Source: Rhizobium sp. ZPR4 (GTDB taxonomy: Bacteria > Pseudomonadota > Alphaproteobacteria > Rhizobiales > Rhizobiaceae). Taken from it: a DNA stretch of 64,000 nt. How positions within the stretch are numbered: position 1 is the first letter of the stretch; every line of letters starts with the position of its first letter. The translations under genes and the position numbers were made by a program. Positions 39,598-48,702 of the stretch are shown one piece after another. Under the pieces are notes generated by a model. That model did not search any database. It saw nothing but the letters and a program-made list of their open reading frames with translations, and had not been told where the DNA came from. Location of the stretch: assembly GCF_040215725.1 (NCBI RefSeq), contig NZ_CP157968.1, positions 186,001-250,000 of the forward strand, given 5' to 3'.

Positions 39598-40953
39598 ATG
39601 CGTGAGACCAATTTCATCATCGAAAACAATGCCCGCCACCTGTGGCATCCGATGGCCCATCCGGCTGAGATGCAGGCCAACCCGCCGCGCATCATCAATT
39701 CAGGCGAGGGCGTCGAAATCGTCGATATTCACGGCCAGAAGGTGCTGGACGCGGTCGGCGGCCTCTGGAACGTCAATCTCGGCTATTCCTGCGAGCCGGT
39801 GAAGAAGGCGATCCGCGACCAGCTCGACGAGCTGCCCTATTACTCGACCTTCCGCGGCACGACCAACTCGCCGCTGATTGAACTCTCCTACGAGCTTGCC
39901 GAATGGTTCAAGCCAGATGGTCTCAGCCGTTCCTTCTTCACCTCGGGCGGCTCGGATTCCGTCGAGACCTGCCTGCGACTGGCGCGTCAGTTCCACAAGG
40001 TCAATGGCCAGCCCGAGCGCACCAAGTTCGTCGCACTGAAGAAGGGCTATCACGGCACCCATTTCGGCGGCGCCTCGGTGAACGGCAACCAGAACTTCCG
40101 CCGCAACTACGAGCCGCTGCTCCCGGGCGTCATCCACCTGCCCGCGCCCTTCCCCTATCGCAACCCTTTCAACACCACCGATGGCGCCGAAATCGCGGCT
40201 GCGATCGGCAGGCTCTTCGAGGATGAGATCGCCTTCCAGGGCGCCGACACGATTGCTGCGCTGATCGTCGAGCCGGTGCTCGGCGCCGGCGGCGTCATCG
40301 TCCCGCATGAGACCTTCCTGCCGTTGATGCGCGAAATCTGCGACCGCCACGGCATTCTCTTGATCGCCGATGAGGTCATCACCGCCTTTGGCCGCACCGG
40401 CGCCTGGACCGGATCGCGTCTCTGGGGTGTTCAGCCGGACATGATGTCGACGGCCAAGGCGATCACCAACGGCTATTTCCCCTTCGGTGCCGTCATGATT
40501 TCCGACAAAGTCGCACAGGTCTTCGAAAGCAACAAGAGCGCGGTCGGAAGCATCGGTCATGGTTACACCTATTCCGGCCATCCGGTTGGTGCCGCTGCGG
40601 CCCTTGCCACGCTGAAGGAAACCAAGCGACTCAACGTCGCCGACAATGCGGCGGCCCGCGGTGAAGAGCTGCTCGCCGGCCTGAAGAAGCTGCAGGACAA
40701 GCATGAGCTGATCGGCGACGTCCGCGGCAAGGGCCTGATGTGCGCCCTGGAACTCGTCGGCGACCGCGCAAAGAAGAGCGGTGCCGCCAAGGATGTCGTC
40801 CAAAAGGTGCAGGACGCGACCTATGATGCCGGCGTGCTCGTGCGCACCTCGGGCGCCAATGTCATCATGTCGCCGCCGTTGATCGTGACCGCCGAGAATG
40901 TCCAGACCATGCTGACCGCGCTCGACGCAGGTCTCACTGCTGCGAGGGGCTGA
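39598..40953 (+). CDS. class III omega-aminotransferase
   Basis: A 451-residue PLP enzyme. It has typical omega-amine:pyruvate aminotransferase segments: HLWHPMAHPAEM at the start, FFTSGGSDSVETCLRLAR, YHGTHFGGASVNGN and IADEVITAFGRTG, with the Schiff-base lysine in MSTAKAITNGYFP. It would convert a primary amine or omega-amino acid plus pyruvate into an aldehyde plus alanine. In this setting an aromatic amine is one possibility. AAGAGGAATCTGAT precedes the ATG. Confidence 0.9.
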   Translation: MRETNFIIENNARHLWHPMAHPAEMQANPPRIINSGEGVEIVDIHGQKVLDAVGGLWNVNLGYSCEPVKKAIRDQLDELPYYSTFRGTTNSPLIELSYELAEWFKPDGLSRSFFTSGGSDSVETCLRLARQFHKVNGQPERTKFVALKKGYHGTHFGGASVNGNQNFRRNYEPLLPGVIHLPAPFPYRNPFNTTDGAEIAAAIGRLFEDEIAFQGADTIAALIVEPVLGAGGVIVPHETFLPLMREICDRHGILLIADEVITAFGRTGAWTGSRLWGVQPDMMSTAKAITNGYFPFGAVMISDKVAQVFESNKSAVGSIGHGYTYSGHPVGAAAALATLKETKRLNVADNAAARGEELLAGLKKLQDKHELIGDVRGKGLMCALELVGDRAKKSGAAKDVVQKVQDATYDAGVLVRTSGANVIMSPPLIVTAENVQTMLTALDAGLTAARG

Positions 40954-40955
40954 GC

Positions 40956-42239
40956 ATGTCCGACAACGCAACCCTCATCGCGCGGCGCGAACGGCTTCTA
41001 GGCCGGAACATGTCGCTCTTCTACGACGACCCCGTGCATCTCGTGCGCGGGGAAGGTGTCTGGCTCTGGGATGCCGACGGCCGCAAGTATCTCGATTGCT
41101 ACAACAATGTGCCGCATGTCGGCCATTGCCATCCCCGCGTGGTGGAAGCGATCACGCGGCAGGCTTCGACGCTGAATACGCATACCCGCTATCTGCATGA
41201 AGGCATTCTCGATTATGTCGAGCGGCTCACAGCGACTTTCGACGAAAGCCTGAATGCCGCGATCCTGACCTGCACCGGCAGCGAGGCAAACGACGTGGCG
41301 CTGCGCATGGCGCAGGCTGTGACCGGCAAGACCGGCGTCATCGCCACGAACCACACCTATCACGGCAACACGGCGGCCGTATCGCAGCTATCGACCCGGA
41401 TGCCGCCTGTCGGCGGCTTTGGCGGCCATGTCCGCCATGTGCCGGCGCCGGACAGCTATCGTCCGCTCGGTGGCGAGGGTGGAGACGCCTTCGCGACGGC
41501 ATTTGCGACAGAAGTCGAGAAGGCGATCGCCTCGCTTCAGGACACACCGCACGGCTTCTCGGCCATCATCATCGATCCGTTCTTTGCCAACGAAGGCTTT
41601 CCGGACCTGCCGCCGGGCTTTCTCGACAAGACGGTCGCAGCCGTGCGCAAGGCCGGCGGCCTCGTGATTACCGACGAAGTACAGCCCGGCTTCGGCCGCA
41701 CCGGCACGCATATGTGGGGTCACCAGCACGCCGGCATCGTTCCCGATATCGTCACGCTCGGCAAGCCCATGGCGAACGGCCATCCCGTCGGCGGCGTCAT
41801 TGCCAATCTCGACACGATAAACGCATTCCGCAAGGCGTTCCGCTATTTCAACACCTTCGGCGGAAATCCAGTCTCCTGCGCGGCCGCCATGGCTGTGCTC
41901 GATGTCATCGAGGATGAAAATCTTATCGAGAATGCCTGCAACGTCGGCGAATACACGCGTCGCGCCTTCCAGCGGCTGGCCGAGAAACACTCGATCATCG
42001 GCGACGTTCGCGGCAGCGGCCTCTTCATGGGCACCGAATTCGTGCTCGACAAGCAGACGAAGGAGCCGGCGACCGCTGAGGCGACCCGCATCGTCAACGA
42101 AATGCGTGAACGCGGCGTGCTGATGGGCAAGATCGGCATTCACCAATGCGCCACGAAGATCCGCCCGCCCATGCCGTTCACCAAGGGAAATGCCGACTTC
42201 ATGTTGTCGATCTTCGACGACGTCCTGTCCGGTCTGTGA
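40956..42239 (+). CDS. PLP-dependent class III enzyme, amino-alcohol-phosphate phospholyase type
   Basis: A 427-residue class III fold enzyme. Its N-terminal signature CYNNVPHVGHCHPRVV matches the family of ethanolamine-phosphate and 5-phosphohydroxylysine phospholyases (AGXT2L1/AGXT2L2) rather than ordinary transaminases. VTLGKPMANGHPVGGV contains the PLP lysine. These enzymes release ammonia and phosphate from an O-phosphorylated amino alcohol to give an aldehyde. The next gene, six bases away, encodes a matching small-molecule kinase. The pair therefore looks like a two-step kinase/phospholyase route. A simple transaminase cannot be excluded. Confidence 0.78.
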   Translation: MSDNATLIARRERLLGRNMSLFYDDPVHLVRGEGVWLWDADGRKYLDCYNNVPHVGHCHPRVVEAITRQASTLNTHTRYLHEGILDYVERLTATFDESLNAAILTCTGSEANDVALRMAQAVTGKTGVIATNHTYHGNTAAVSQLSTRMPPVGGFGGHVRHVPAPDSYRPLGGEGGDAFATAFATEVEKAIASLQDTPHGFSAIIIDPFFANEGFPDLPPGFLDKTVAAVRKAGGLVITDEVQPGFGRTGTHMWGHQHAGIVPDIVTLGKPMANGHPVGGVIANLDTINAFRKAFRYFNTFGGNPVSCAAAMAVLDVIEDENLIENACNVGEYTRRAFQRLAEKHSIIGDVRGSGLFMGTEFVLDKQTKEPATAEATRIVNEMRERGVLMGKIGIHQCATKIRPPMPFTKGNADFMLSIFDDVLSGL

Positions 42240-42245
42240 GGCAAT

Positions 42246-43265
42246 ATGGCTGATCCGTTGCCTCAGGCCATCCATGATACCTTGCAGAAACGCGCGCTGG
42301 AGGCGCTCGACCATTGGCCGGTGCAGGTTCGCGAACCGGTCCTGATGAAATATCGGGAGAATGCCGTCTTCCGCATTACGTTGGAGGGCGGGCAATTCGC
42401 GGCGCTCCGGCTGCATCGCCCGGGCTATCACGACGAGACAAGCCTGCGCTCGGAACTGCATTTCATGGCCGCCCTCAAGCTCGGCGGCCTCGATGTGCCG
42501 AGCCCGGTGCCGACGACGAACAGGCAAAGCCTCGTTCGCCTGCAGGCCAACAGGCATTTTCCTGACCAACATGCCGATGTGGTCAGCTGGATCGACGGCG
42601 TTCCGCTTGGCCAGAGCGGCACGCCCCTTTCCCAATCGGCTGAAATGCAAGAGGCGATCTTTTTCCGTATCGGCCAAAACATGGCCACCATGCACGAGCT
42701 TGCCGATGTCTGGGAACCGCCGGAGCGCTTTCGCCGACCGGCTTGGGACATCGAAGGTCTGGTAGGAGAGAAACCGCTCTGGGGACGTTTCTGGGATTGT
42801 CGAGGTCTTTCGTCTGAGAACACCATCGCCCTCTCGGCATTGCGCCACGAGCTGCGCCGTGCCCTCGCAAATGCAGCCGGCCACAGCCTCGACTACGGGC
42901 TGATCCATGCCGATCTCGTGCGGGAAAACATCTTTCTGACGGGCACTGACAGCAATGTTGCTTTCATCGATTTCGACGATGCCGGGCATGGCTTTCGTCT
43001 GTTCGATCTCGCGACGACGCTGCTCAAGAACCGCAACGAACCCGCCTATCCAGCTATCGAGAAAGCGCTGATATCAGGCTACCGCAGCCGGCGAGCACTC
43101 TCCGACGCGGCTCTCGCGAGCCTGCCTCTATTCACTGTGCTGAGGAGCCTTACATATATCGGATGGCTCGCCGAACGCCCGGAAATTCCGGACAGCGCGG
43201 AGCGTCTGTCGCGTTACGTCGATGAAAGCCTGGAGATGGCAAGAAAGCTCAACGCTGCCGCTTGA
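42246..43265 (+). CDS. aminoglycoside-phosphotransferase-fold small-molecule kinase (hydroxylysine-kinase-like)
   Basis: A 339-residue protein kinase-like-fold enzyme. The nucleotide-binding lobe contains YRENAVFRITLEGGQFAALR. The catalytic loop is YGLIHADLVRENIFL and the metal aspartate is in VAFIDFDDAGHGFRLFDLA. This pattern fits the homoserine-kinase-II/hydroxylysine-kinase group. It should phosphorylate a hydroxyl group of an amino alcohol, making the substrate of the adjacent phospholyase. GTGAGG precedes the ATG. It closes the iclR operon; hpaF follows after 54 bases. Confidence 0.82.
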   Translation: MADPLPQAIHDTLQKRALEALDHWPVQVREPVLMKYRENAVFRITLEGGQFAALRLHRPGYHDETSLRSELHFMAALKLGGLDVPSPVPTTNRQSLVRLQANRHFPDQHADVVSWIDGVPLGQSGTPLSQSAEMQEAIFFRIGQNMATMHELADVWEPPERFRRPAWDIEGLVGEKPLWGRFWDCRGLSSENTIALSALRHELRRALANAAGHSLDYGLIHADLVRENIFLTGTDSNVAFIDFDDAGHGFRLFDLATTLLKNRNEPAYPAIEKALISGYRSRRALSDAALASLPLFTVLRSLTYIGWLAERPEIPDSAERLSRYVDESLEMARKLNAAA

Positions 43266-43281
43266 CATCTCCCGCATAATT

Positions 43282-43301
43282 GTTAACGTGTTAAGTAATT
43301 G
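43282..43301 (+). promoter_or_regulatory. putative HpaR operator before hpaF
   Basis: GTTAACGTGTTAAGTAATTG, containing the inverted repeat TTAAC-GT-GTTAA, lies between a TTGACA element (43262-43267) and the hpaF ribosome binding site. The same sequence with only two changes occurs on the minus strand at 62373-62354, near hpaR. It is the expected place for MarR-type repression of the hpaFEDGHI operon. Confidence 0.68.
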
Positions 43302-43319
43302 AGAGATCGGGAGGACTCA

Positions 43320-43706
43320 ATGCCACATCTCGCCATCGAATATTCGGCCAACCTGGAGGGCCGCGCCGATATCGGCGCGCTCTGCGAGCGGCTGTTGAAG
43401 ACGGTTCTGGATACCGGGCTTTTCGAGGTCGGCGCTGTGCGGGTGCGCGCCTTTCGCGCCGAGCACTATGCAATCGCCGACAAGCTGCCGGAAAACGCCT
43501 TCGTCGACCTGAACTTCCGCATCGGCAAGGGCCGTACGGACGAAGAGAAGAAGCGCACAGGCGAGGCAATCTTTGCAGCGGCCATCGACGTTCTCGGCCC
43601 TCTCTTCGACACCCCGCATTTCGCCCTGTCGCTGGAAATCCGCGAGATCGATGCGGAGCTGAGCTGGAAGAAGAACGCCATTCATCCGCGGCTGCGCGGC
43701 AAGTGA
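43320..43706 (+). CDS. hpaF: 5-carboxymethyl-2-hydroxymuconate delta-isomerase HpaF
   Basis: A 128-residue tautomerase-superfamily enzyme. Its second residue is the catalytic Pro that becomes the N-terminus after Met removal (MPHLAIEYSANL). It isomerises 5-carboxymethyl-2-hydroxymuconate to 5-oxo-pent-3-ene-1,2,5-tricarboxylate in homoprotocatechuate breakdown. The C-terminal ELSWKKNAIHPRL is typical. GGGAGG precedes the ATG at 43320. It is the first gene of the lower-pathway operon hpaF-E-D-gabD-G-H-I. Confidence 0.92.
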   Translation: MPHLAIEYSANLEGRADIGALCERLLKTVLDTGLFEVGAVRVRAFRAEHYAIADKLPENAFVDLNFRIGKGRTDEEKKRTGEAIFAAAIDVLGPLFDTPHFALSLEIREIDAELSWKKNAIHPRLRGK

Positions 43707-43748
43707 CACCTCCCTTCGCGGGACGACGTAACACCAAAGGAATAGACG

Positions 43749-45266
43749 ATGTCCAAACTGCAGGAAAACATCGCAAAGGCCGAAGGCTTTCTGGCCCGGT
43801 TCAAGGATAGCGGCGTACTGAACCGCATCAACGGCGAGGATGTGCGTGCCGATGATGGTTCCATCTTCGAGACCATCTCCCCCGTCGATCTGAAGCCGCT
43901 CGCCACCGTTGCCCGCGGCAAGGCTGCCGATATCGATCGCGCCGCAAAGGCCGCAAAAGCCGCTTTCGCTGAATGGGCTGCCATGCCGGGCGACGCGCGC
44001 AAGAAGCTGCTGCACAAGATTGCCGATGCGATCGTGGCCCGCGCCGAAGAGATCGCTTTCGTCGAATGCATGGACACCGGGCAATCGCTGAAGTTCATGG
44101 CCAAGGCCGCCCTGCGCGGCGCGGAAAACTTCCGCTTCTTCGCCGATCGTGCGCCGGAAGCCCGTGACGGCAAGGCGATCCGCGCCGAAGGCCAGGTGAA
44201 CCTGACGACGCGCGTGCCGATCGGCCCGGTCGGCATCATCACGCCCTGGAACACGCCCTTTATGCTATCGACCTGGAAGATCGCGCCGGCGCTTGCCGCC
44301 GGATGCACCATCGTCCACAAGCCGGCCGAATTCTCGCCGCTGACGGCCCGCCTGCTGGTGGAGATCTCCGAGGAAGCCGGCTTGCCGAAGGGGGTCTGGA
44401 ATCTCGTCAACGGCTTCGGCGAGGACGCCGGCAAGGCTCTGACGGAACATCCCCTGATCAAGGCGATTGGCTTCGTCGGCGAAAGCCGCACCGGTTCGAT
44501 GATCATGAAGCAGGGCGCCGACACGCTGAAGCGCGTGCATTTCGAACTCGGCGGCAAGAACCCGGTCATCGTCTTTGCCGATGCCGATCTCGAGCGCGCC
44601 GCCGATGCCGCCGTCTTCATGATCTACTCTCTGAATGGCGAGCGCTGCACCTCGTCCTCGCGCCTGCTGGTCGAGGAAAGCGTCTACGACAAGTTCACCG
44701 CGATCGTGGCCGAGAAGGCCAAGCGCATCAAGGTCGGCCACCCTCTGGACCCGGAAACCGTCGTCGGCCCGCTCGTGCATCCCGTGCACGAAAAGAAGGT
44801 GCTGGAATACATCCAGATCGGCCGTTCGGAAGGAGCGACCCTTGCCGCCGGCGGCGAGAAGGTCAACGGCCCGGGCGGCGGTTGCTACGTCTCCCCAACC
44901 CTGTTTACCGGCGCCAATAACCGGATGCGCATCGCCCAGGAAGAGATCTTTGGACCGGTGCTGACAGCCATCCCCTTCAAGGACGAAGCGGATGCGGTGG
45001 CGCTTGCCAACGACGTCCAATACGGCCTGACCGGCTATCTCTGGACCTCGGACGTCACCCGCGCCTTCCGTTTCACCGATCATCTCGAAGCCGGCATGAT
45101 CTGGGTGAACTCGGAAAATGTGCGCCATCTGCCAACCCCCTTCGGTGGGGTCAAGAGCTCCGGCATCGGCCGCGACGGCGGCGACTGGTCCTTCGATTTC
45201 TACATGGAAACCAAGAACGTCGCCTTCGCCACCAAGCCGCACGCCATCCAGAAACTCGGCGGCTGA
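43749..45266 (+). CDS. hpaE: 5-carboxymethyl-2-hydroxymuconate semialdehyde dehydrogenase HpaE
   Basis: A 505-residue aldehyde dehydrogenase that oxidises the ring-cleavage product to 5-carboxymethyl-2-hydroxymuconate. It has the catalytic Cys in LNGERCTSSSRLL and the Glu in HFELGGKNPVIVF. The C-terminal NSENVRHLPTPFGGVKSSG followed by IGRDGG is characteristic of HpaE/HpcC. Its placement between hpaF and hpaD confirms the role. Confidence 0.95.
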   Translation: MSKLQENIAKAEGFLARFKDSGVLNRINGEDVRADDGSIFETISPVDLKPLATVARGKAADIDRAAKAAKAAFAEWAAMPGDARKKLLHKIADAIVARAEEIAFVECMDTGQSLKFMAKAALRGAENFRFFADRAPEARDGKAIRAEGQVNLTTRVPIGPVGIITPWNTPFMLSTWKIAPALAAGCTIVHKPAEFSPLTARLLVEISEEAGLPKGVWNLVNGFGEDAGKALTEHPLIKAIGFVGESRTGSMIMKQGADTLKRVHFELGGKNPVIVFADADLERAADAAVFMIYSLNGERCTSSSRLLVEESVYDKFTAIVAEKAKRIKVGHPLDPETVVGPLVHPVHEKKVLEYIQIGRSEGATLAAGGEKVNGPGGGCYVSPTLFTGANNRMRIAQEEIFGPVLTAIPFKDEADAVALANDVQYGLTGYLWTSDVTRAFRFTDHLEAGMIWVNSENVRHLPTPFGGVKSSGIGRDGGDWSFDFYMETKNVAFATKPHAIQKLGG

Positions 45267-45305
45267 GCCGCCAATATCCATAAGTACGCATAAGAGGAGG
45301 AACAA

Positions 45306-46286
45306 ATGCCCCTGCCGAAACCCAATCTCTATCCGTCGTTCAACATCGTGCGCCTCAGCCACATCGAGTTCGGCGTCACCGATCTTGCCAAGTCCCGTGC
45401 CTTCTATGTCGACACGCTCGGCCTGCAGGTAACGGACGAGACCGCCGATACGATCTACTTGCGTGCGATGGAAGAGCGCGGCCATCACTGCATCGTGCTG
45501 AAAAAGTCTGACAAGGCGGAAGCCCGCGATCTCGGCTTCAAGGTCTTCAGCGACGAGGACCTCGACAAGGCGGCGCATTTCTTCAAGGGCAAGGACCTGC
45601 CGGTCGAATGGGTCGAGCGCCCCTACCAGGCACGGACCTTCCGCACCCGCGACCCACACGGCATCCCGCTTGAATTCTATTCGAAGATGGACCGACTGCC
45701 GCCGATCCATCAGAAATACGCGCTCTACAAGGGCGTGAAGCCGCTGCGTATCGACCATTTCAACTGCTTCTCGACCAATGTCGACGAAAGTGTCGCCTTC
45801 TATAATGAGCTCGGCTTCCGCGTGACCGAATATACCGAGGACGAGGAAACCGGTCGCCTCTGGGCCGCCTGGACGCACCGCAAGGGCGGCGTCCACGACA
45901 TCGCCTTCACCAACGGCCGAGGCCCGCGCCTGCATCACACCGCCTTCTGGGTGCCGACGCCACTCAACATCATCGACCTGCTCGACCTGATGGCGACAAC
46001 CGGCTGGGTTGCCAATATCGAACGCGGTCCGGGACGCCACGGCATCTCCAACGCCTTCTTCCTCTATATCCTCGATCCCGATGGCCATCGCATCGAGATC
46101 TATTGCTCGGACTACCAGACCGTCGATCCCGATCTGGAGCCGATCAAGTGGGATCTCAAAGATCCACAACGTCAGACACTTTGGGGTGCGCCGGCTCCCA
46201 AATCATGGTTCGAACATGGTAGCCTGTTTGCCGGTGCGGAAGTGGCCGAGCCTGACTTGAAGGCGCAGCCGATTATCGCTCCTTAA
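45306..46286 (+). CDS. hpaD: 3,4-dihydroxyphenylacetate 2,3-dioxygenase HpaD
   Basis: A 326-residue type I extradiol dioxygenase (two vicinal-oxygen-chelate modules). It opens homoprotocatechuate next to the diol, giving 5-carboxymethyl-2-hydroxymuconate semialdehyde. Probable metal ligands are His151 (RIDHFNCFS), His210 or His211 (RLHHTAFW) and Glu264 (HRIEIYCSD). Their spacing is that of homoprotocatechuate dioxygenases. GAGGAGGAACAA precedes the ATG. A hairpin follows. Confidence 0.95.
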   Translation: MPLPKPNLYPSFNIVRLSHIEFGVTDLAKSRAFYVDTLGLQVTDETADTIYLRAMEERGHHCIVLKKSDKAEARDLGFKVFSDEDLDKAAHFFKGKDLPVEWVERPYQARTFRTRDPHGIPLEFYSKMDRLPPIHQKYALYKGVKPLRIDHFNCFSTNVDESVAFYNELGFRVTEYTEDEETGRLWAAWTHRKGGVHDIAFTNGRGPRLHHTAFWVPTPLNIIDLLDLMATTGWVANIERGPGRHGISNAFFLYILDPDGHRIEIYCSDYQTVDPDLEPIKWDLKDPQRQTLWGAPAPKSWFEHGSLFAGAEVAEPDLKAQPIIAP

Positions 46287-46298
46287 GCGTTACCCTTG

Positions 46299-46325
46299 AG
46301 AACGGGAAAACACCCGCTTCTCATC
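46299..46325 (+). promoter_or_regulatory. intercistronic hairpin between hpaD and gabD
   Basis: GAGAA-C-GGG pairs with CCC-GC-TTCTC around an AAAACA loop, in the 65-base gap after hpaD. It is imperfect and has no T-run, so mRNA processing or partial attenuation is more likely than full termination. Confidence 0.38.
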
Positions 46326-46351
46326 AACGTTCGCGAGGCGAGGAGACTGTC

Positions 46352-47806
46352 ATGAATTTGAGAGACGCAACATTGTTCCGGCAGGCGGCATTGGTCGGTG
46401 GCGACTGGATCGAAGCCGATCCATCCAATGCGATCAAGGTCGACAACCCGGCAACGGGCGAGATCATCGGCCTGATCCCCAATCTGGGGGCTGCCGAGAC
46501 CAAGAAGGCGATCGCCGCAGCAGAAGCCGCACAGAAGGAATGGGCGGGCCGCACCGCCAAGGAGCGCTCCGGCATCCTGAGACGCTGGTTCGAGCTGATG
46601 ATGGAAAATCAGGACGATCTCGGACGCATCCTGACGGCAGAGCAGGGCAAACCGCTGCCGGAAGCCAAGGGCGAGATCGCCTATGGCGCCAGCTTCGTCG
46701 AATGGTTTGCCGAAGAAGCCCGCCGCGTCTATGGCGACATCATTCCCGGCCACCAGAAGGACAAGCGCATTCTGGTCATGAAGCAGCCGATCGGCGTGGT
46801 CGCGGCGATTACGCCCTGGAATTTCCCCAATGCCATGATCACCCGCAAGGCCGGCCCGGCCTTTGCCGCCGGTTGCGCCATGGTGCTGAAGCCTGCCTCG
46901 CAGACGCCGTTTTCGGCAATTGCAATCGCGATCCTGGCCGAACGCGCCGGCCTGCCCAAGGGGCTCTTCAGTGTGCTGACAGGCTCGGCTCGCGCCATTG
47001 GCGGCGAAATGACCTCAAGCCCGGTCGTGCGCAAGCTCACCTTCACCGGCTCGACCGAAGTCGGCGCCGAGCTCTACAAGCAGAGTGCACCGACCATCAA
47101 GAAACTCGGCCTCGAACTGGGCGGCAACGCACCCTTCATCGTCTTCGATGATGCCGATCTCGATGCGGCGGTCGAAGGCGCGATGATCGCCAAATTCCGC
47201 AACAACGGCCAGACCTGCGTCTGCGCCAATCGTCTCTACGTGCAGGATGGCGTCTATGATGCCTTTGCCGAAAAGCTCTCCAAGGCCGTTGGGTCGCTGA
47301 AAACAGGCAACGGTTTCGACGAAGGCATCAATCTCGGCCCGTTGATCGATGAGGCAGCGCTTGCCAAGGTCGAGGAGCATGTTGCCGATGCGCTGTCCAA
47401 GGGCGGCCGCGTCGTTGCCGGCGGTCATCGCCATCAGCTCGGCGGACGCTTCTATGAGGCAACCGTGCTTGCCGATGTTACGCCCGCCATGGCCGTGGCG
47501 AAGGAAGAGACCTTTGGGCCGGTGGCTCCCCTCTTCCGCTTCAAGGACGAGGCCGACGTCATCACCCAGGCCAACGACACCGAGTTCGGCCTTGCCTCCT
47601 ATTTCTATGCCAAGGACCTCGCCCGCGTCTTCCGCGTCGCCGAAGCCCTGGAATACGGCATGGTCGGCGTCAATACGGGCCTCATCTCGACGGCCGAAGC
47701 ACCCTTCGGCGGCGTTAAGCTCTCCGGCCTCGGCCGCGAGGGATCGCGCTACGGCATCGAGGAATTCACCGAAATCAAATATGTCTGCCTCGGCGGCGTC
47801 GTCTGA
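46352..47806 (+). CDS. gabD: succinate-semialdehyde dehydrogenase, GabD type
   Basis: A 484-residue aldehyde dehydrogenase of the GabD group. It has LGLELGGNAPFIVFDDADLD with the catalytic Glu and FRNNGQTCVCANRLYVQDGV with the catalytic Cys and neighbouring redox Cys. The lower pathway ends with HpaI producing pyruvate and succinic semialdehyde. This enzyme oxidises the latter to succinate for the citric acid cycle. Its position inside the hpa operon supports that use; many rhizobia have other gabD copies. Confidence 0.92.
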   Translation: MNLRDATLFRQAALVGGDWIEADPSNAIKVDNPATGEIIGLIPNLGAAETKKAIAAAEAAQKEWAGRTAKERSGILRRWFELMMENQDDLGRILTAEQGKPLPEAKGEIAYGASFVEWFAEEARRVYGDIIPGHQKDKRILVMKQPIGVVAAITPWNFPNAMITRKAGPAFAAGCAMVLKPASQTPFSAIAIAILAERAGLPKGLFSVLTGSARAIGGEMTSSPVVRKLTFTGSTEVGAELYKQSAPTIKKLGLELGGNAPFIVFDDADLDAAVEGAMIAKFRNNGQTCVCANRLYVQDGVYDAFAEKLSKAVGSLKTGNGFDEGINLGPLIDEAALAKVEEHVADALSKGGRVVAGGHRHQLGGRFYEATVLADVTPAMAVAKEETFGPVAPLFRFKDEADVITQANDTEFGLASYFYAKDLARVFRVAEALEYGMVGVNTGLISTAEAPFGGVKLSGLGREGSRYGIEEFTEIKYVCLGGVV

Positions 47807-47829
47807 GGTCAAGAGAAGGCCATGAAAGC

Positions 47830-48702
47830 ATGACCCATCCAAGATTCCTGTCTTTTTCGAGAAACGGCCGTCATGGCTACGGGCTTGCGGTCGACGGCGG
47901 TGTCGTCGACCTCTCGGCCCGCCATGGCGCGACATGGCCGACGCTGCGCGAAGTGATCGAGGCCGGCCGCCTCGCTCAGCTCGCAGAAGAAGCCAAATCA
48001 TTGAAGCCGGATTTCGCGCTTGGCGACATCCGCTTCGAGATTCCCATTCCGTCGCCGGAAAAGATCATTTGCGTCGGGGTCAATTTCCCCGACCGCAATG
48101 AGGAATACAAGGATGGGCAGGCGGCCCCCTCCAACCCTTCCCTCTTCATCCGTTTTCCCCGCTCGTTCACCGGGCATGACCGGCCGCTGATCCGACCGCC
48201 GGAAAGCCCGCAGCTTGATTACGAAGGCGAGATCGTTATCGTCATCGGAAAGGGCGGCCGACGGATTGCCGAAGCCGATGCCTTCTCGCATATCGTGGCT
48301 CTCTCGCTTTGCAACGAAGGCACGATCCGCGATTGGGTTCGCCATGCAAAGTTCAACGTTACTCAAGGCAAGAACTTCGACAATACCGGCTCGATCGGCC
48401 CCTGGCTGATCCCCTTCACCGATGCGGCTCAGCTCGAAGACATCGAACTGAAAACCCGCGTCAACGGCGAAGTGCGCCAGAGCGATCGCACCAGCCGGAT
48501 GATCTTCTCCTTCCGCAAGATCATCAACTACATCTCCACTTTCACCACCCTCGTTCCGGGCGACGTCATCGTGACAGGCACGCCGACGGGAGCCGGCGCC
48601 CGCTTCGATCCGCCGATATGGCTGAAGCCGGGCGATGTCGTCGAAGTCGAGGCCGATGGTCTTGGCGTCCTGAAAAACACCATCGCCGATGAGGTGCGCT
48701 GA
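47830..48702 (+). CDS. hpaG: fumarylacetoacetate-hydrolase-family decarboxylase HpaG
   Basis: A 290-residue FAH-fold enzyme with metal-binding YEGEIVIVIGKGGR and the C-terminal VTGTPTGAGARF. In this pathway it decarboxylates 5-oxo-pent-3-ene-1,2,5-tricarboxylate to 2-hydroxyhepta-2,4-dienedioate. The enterobacterial HpaG is a fused double-domain protein; this single-domain version resembles one half. Assignment therefore leans on the operon. It overlaps hpaH by one base (TGATG). Confidence 0.82.
   Translation: MTHPRFLSFSRNGRHGYGLAVDGGVVDLSARHGATWPTLREVIEAGRLAQLAEEAKSLKPDFALGDIRFEIPIPSPEKIICVGVNFPDRNEEYKDGQAAPSNPSLFIRFPRSFTGHDRPLIRPPESPQLDYEGEIVIVIGKGGRRIAEADAFSHIVALSLCNEGTIRDWVRHAKFNVTQGKNFDNTGSIGPWLIPFTDAAQLEDIELKTRVNGEVRQSDRTSRMIFSFRKIINYISTFTTLVPGDVIVTGTPTGAGARFDPPIWLKPGDVVEVEADGLGVLKNTIADEVR

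Noticed and set aside
44265..46169. 634-codon antisense open frame over hpaE and hpaD.
   Set aside because: Both sense genes are unmistakable enzymes with catalytic residues. The antisense product is low-complexity and unlike any protein family.
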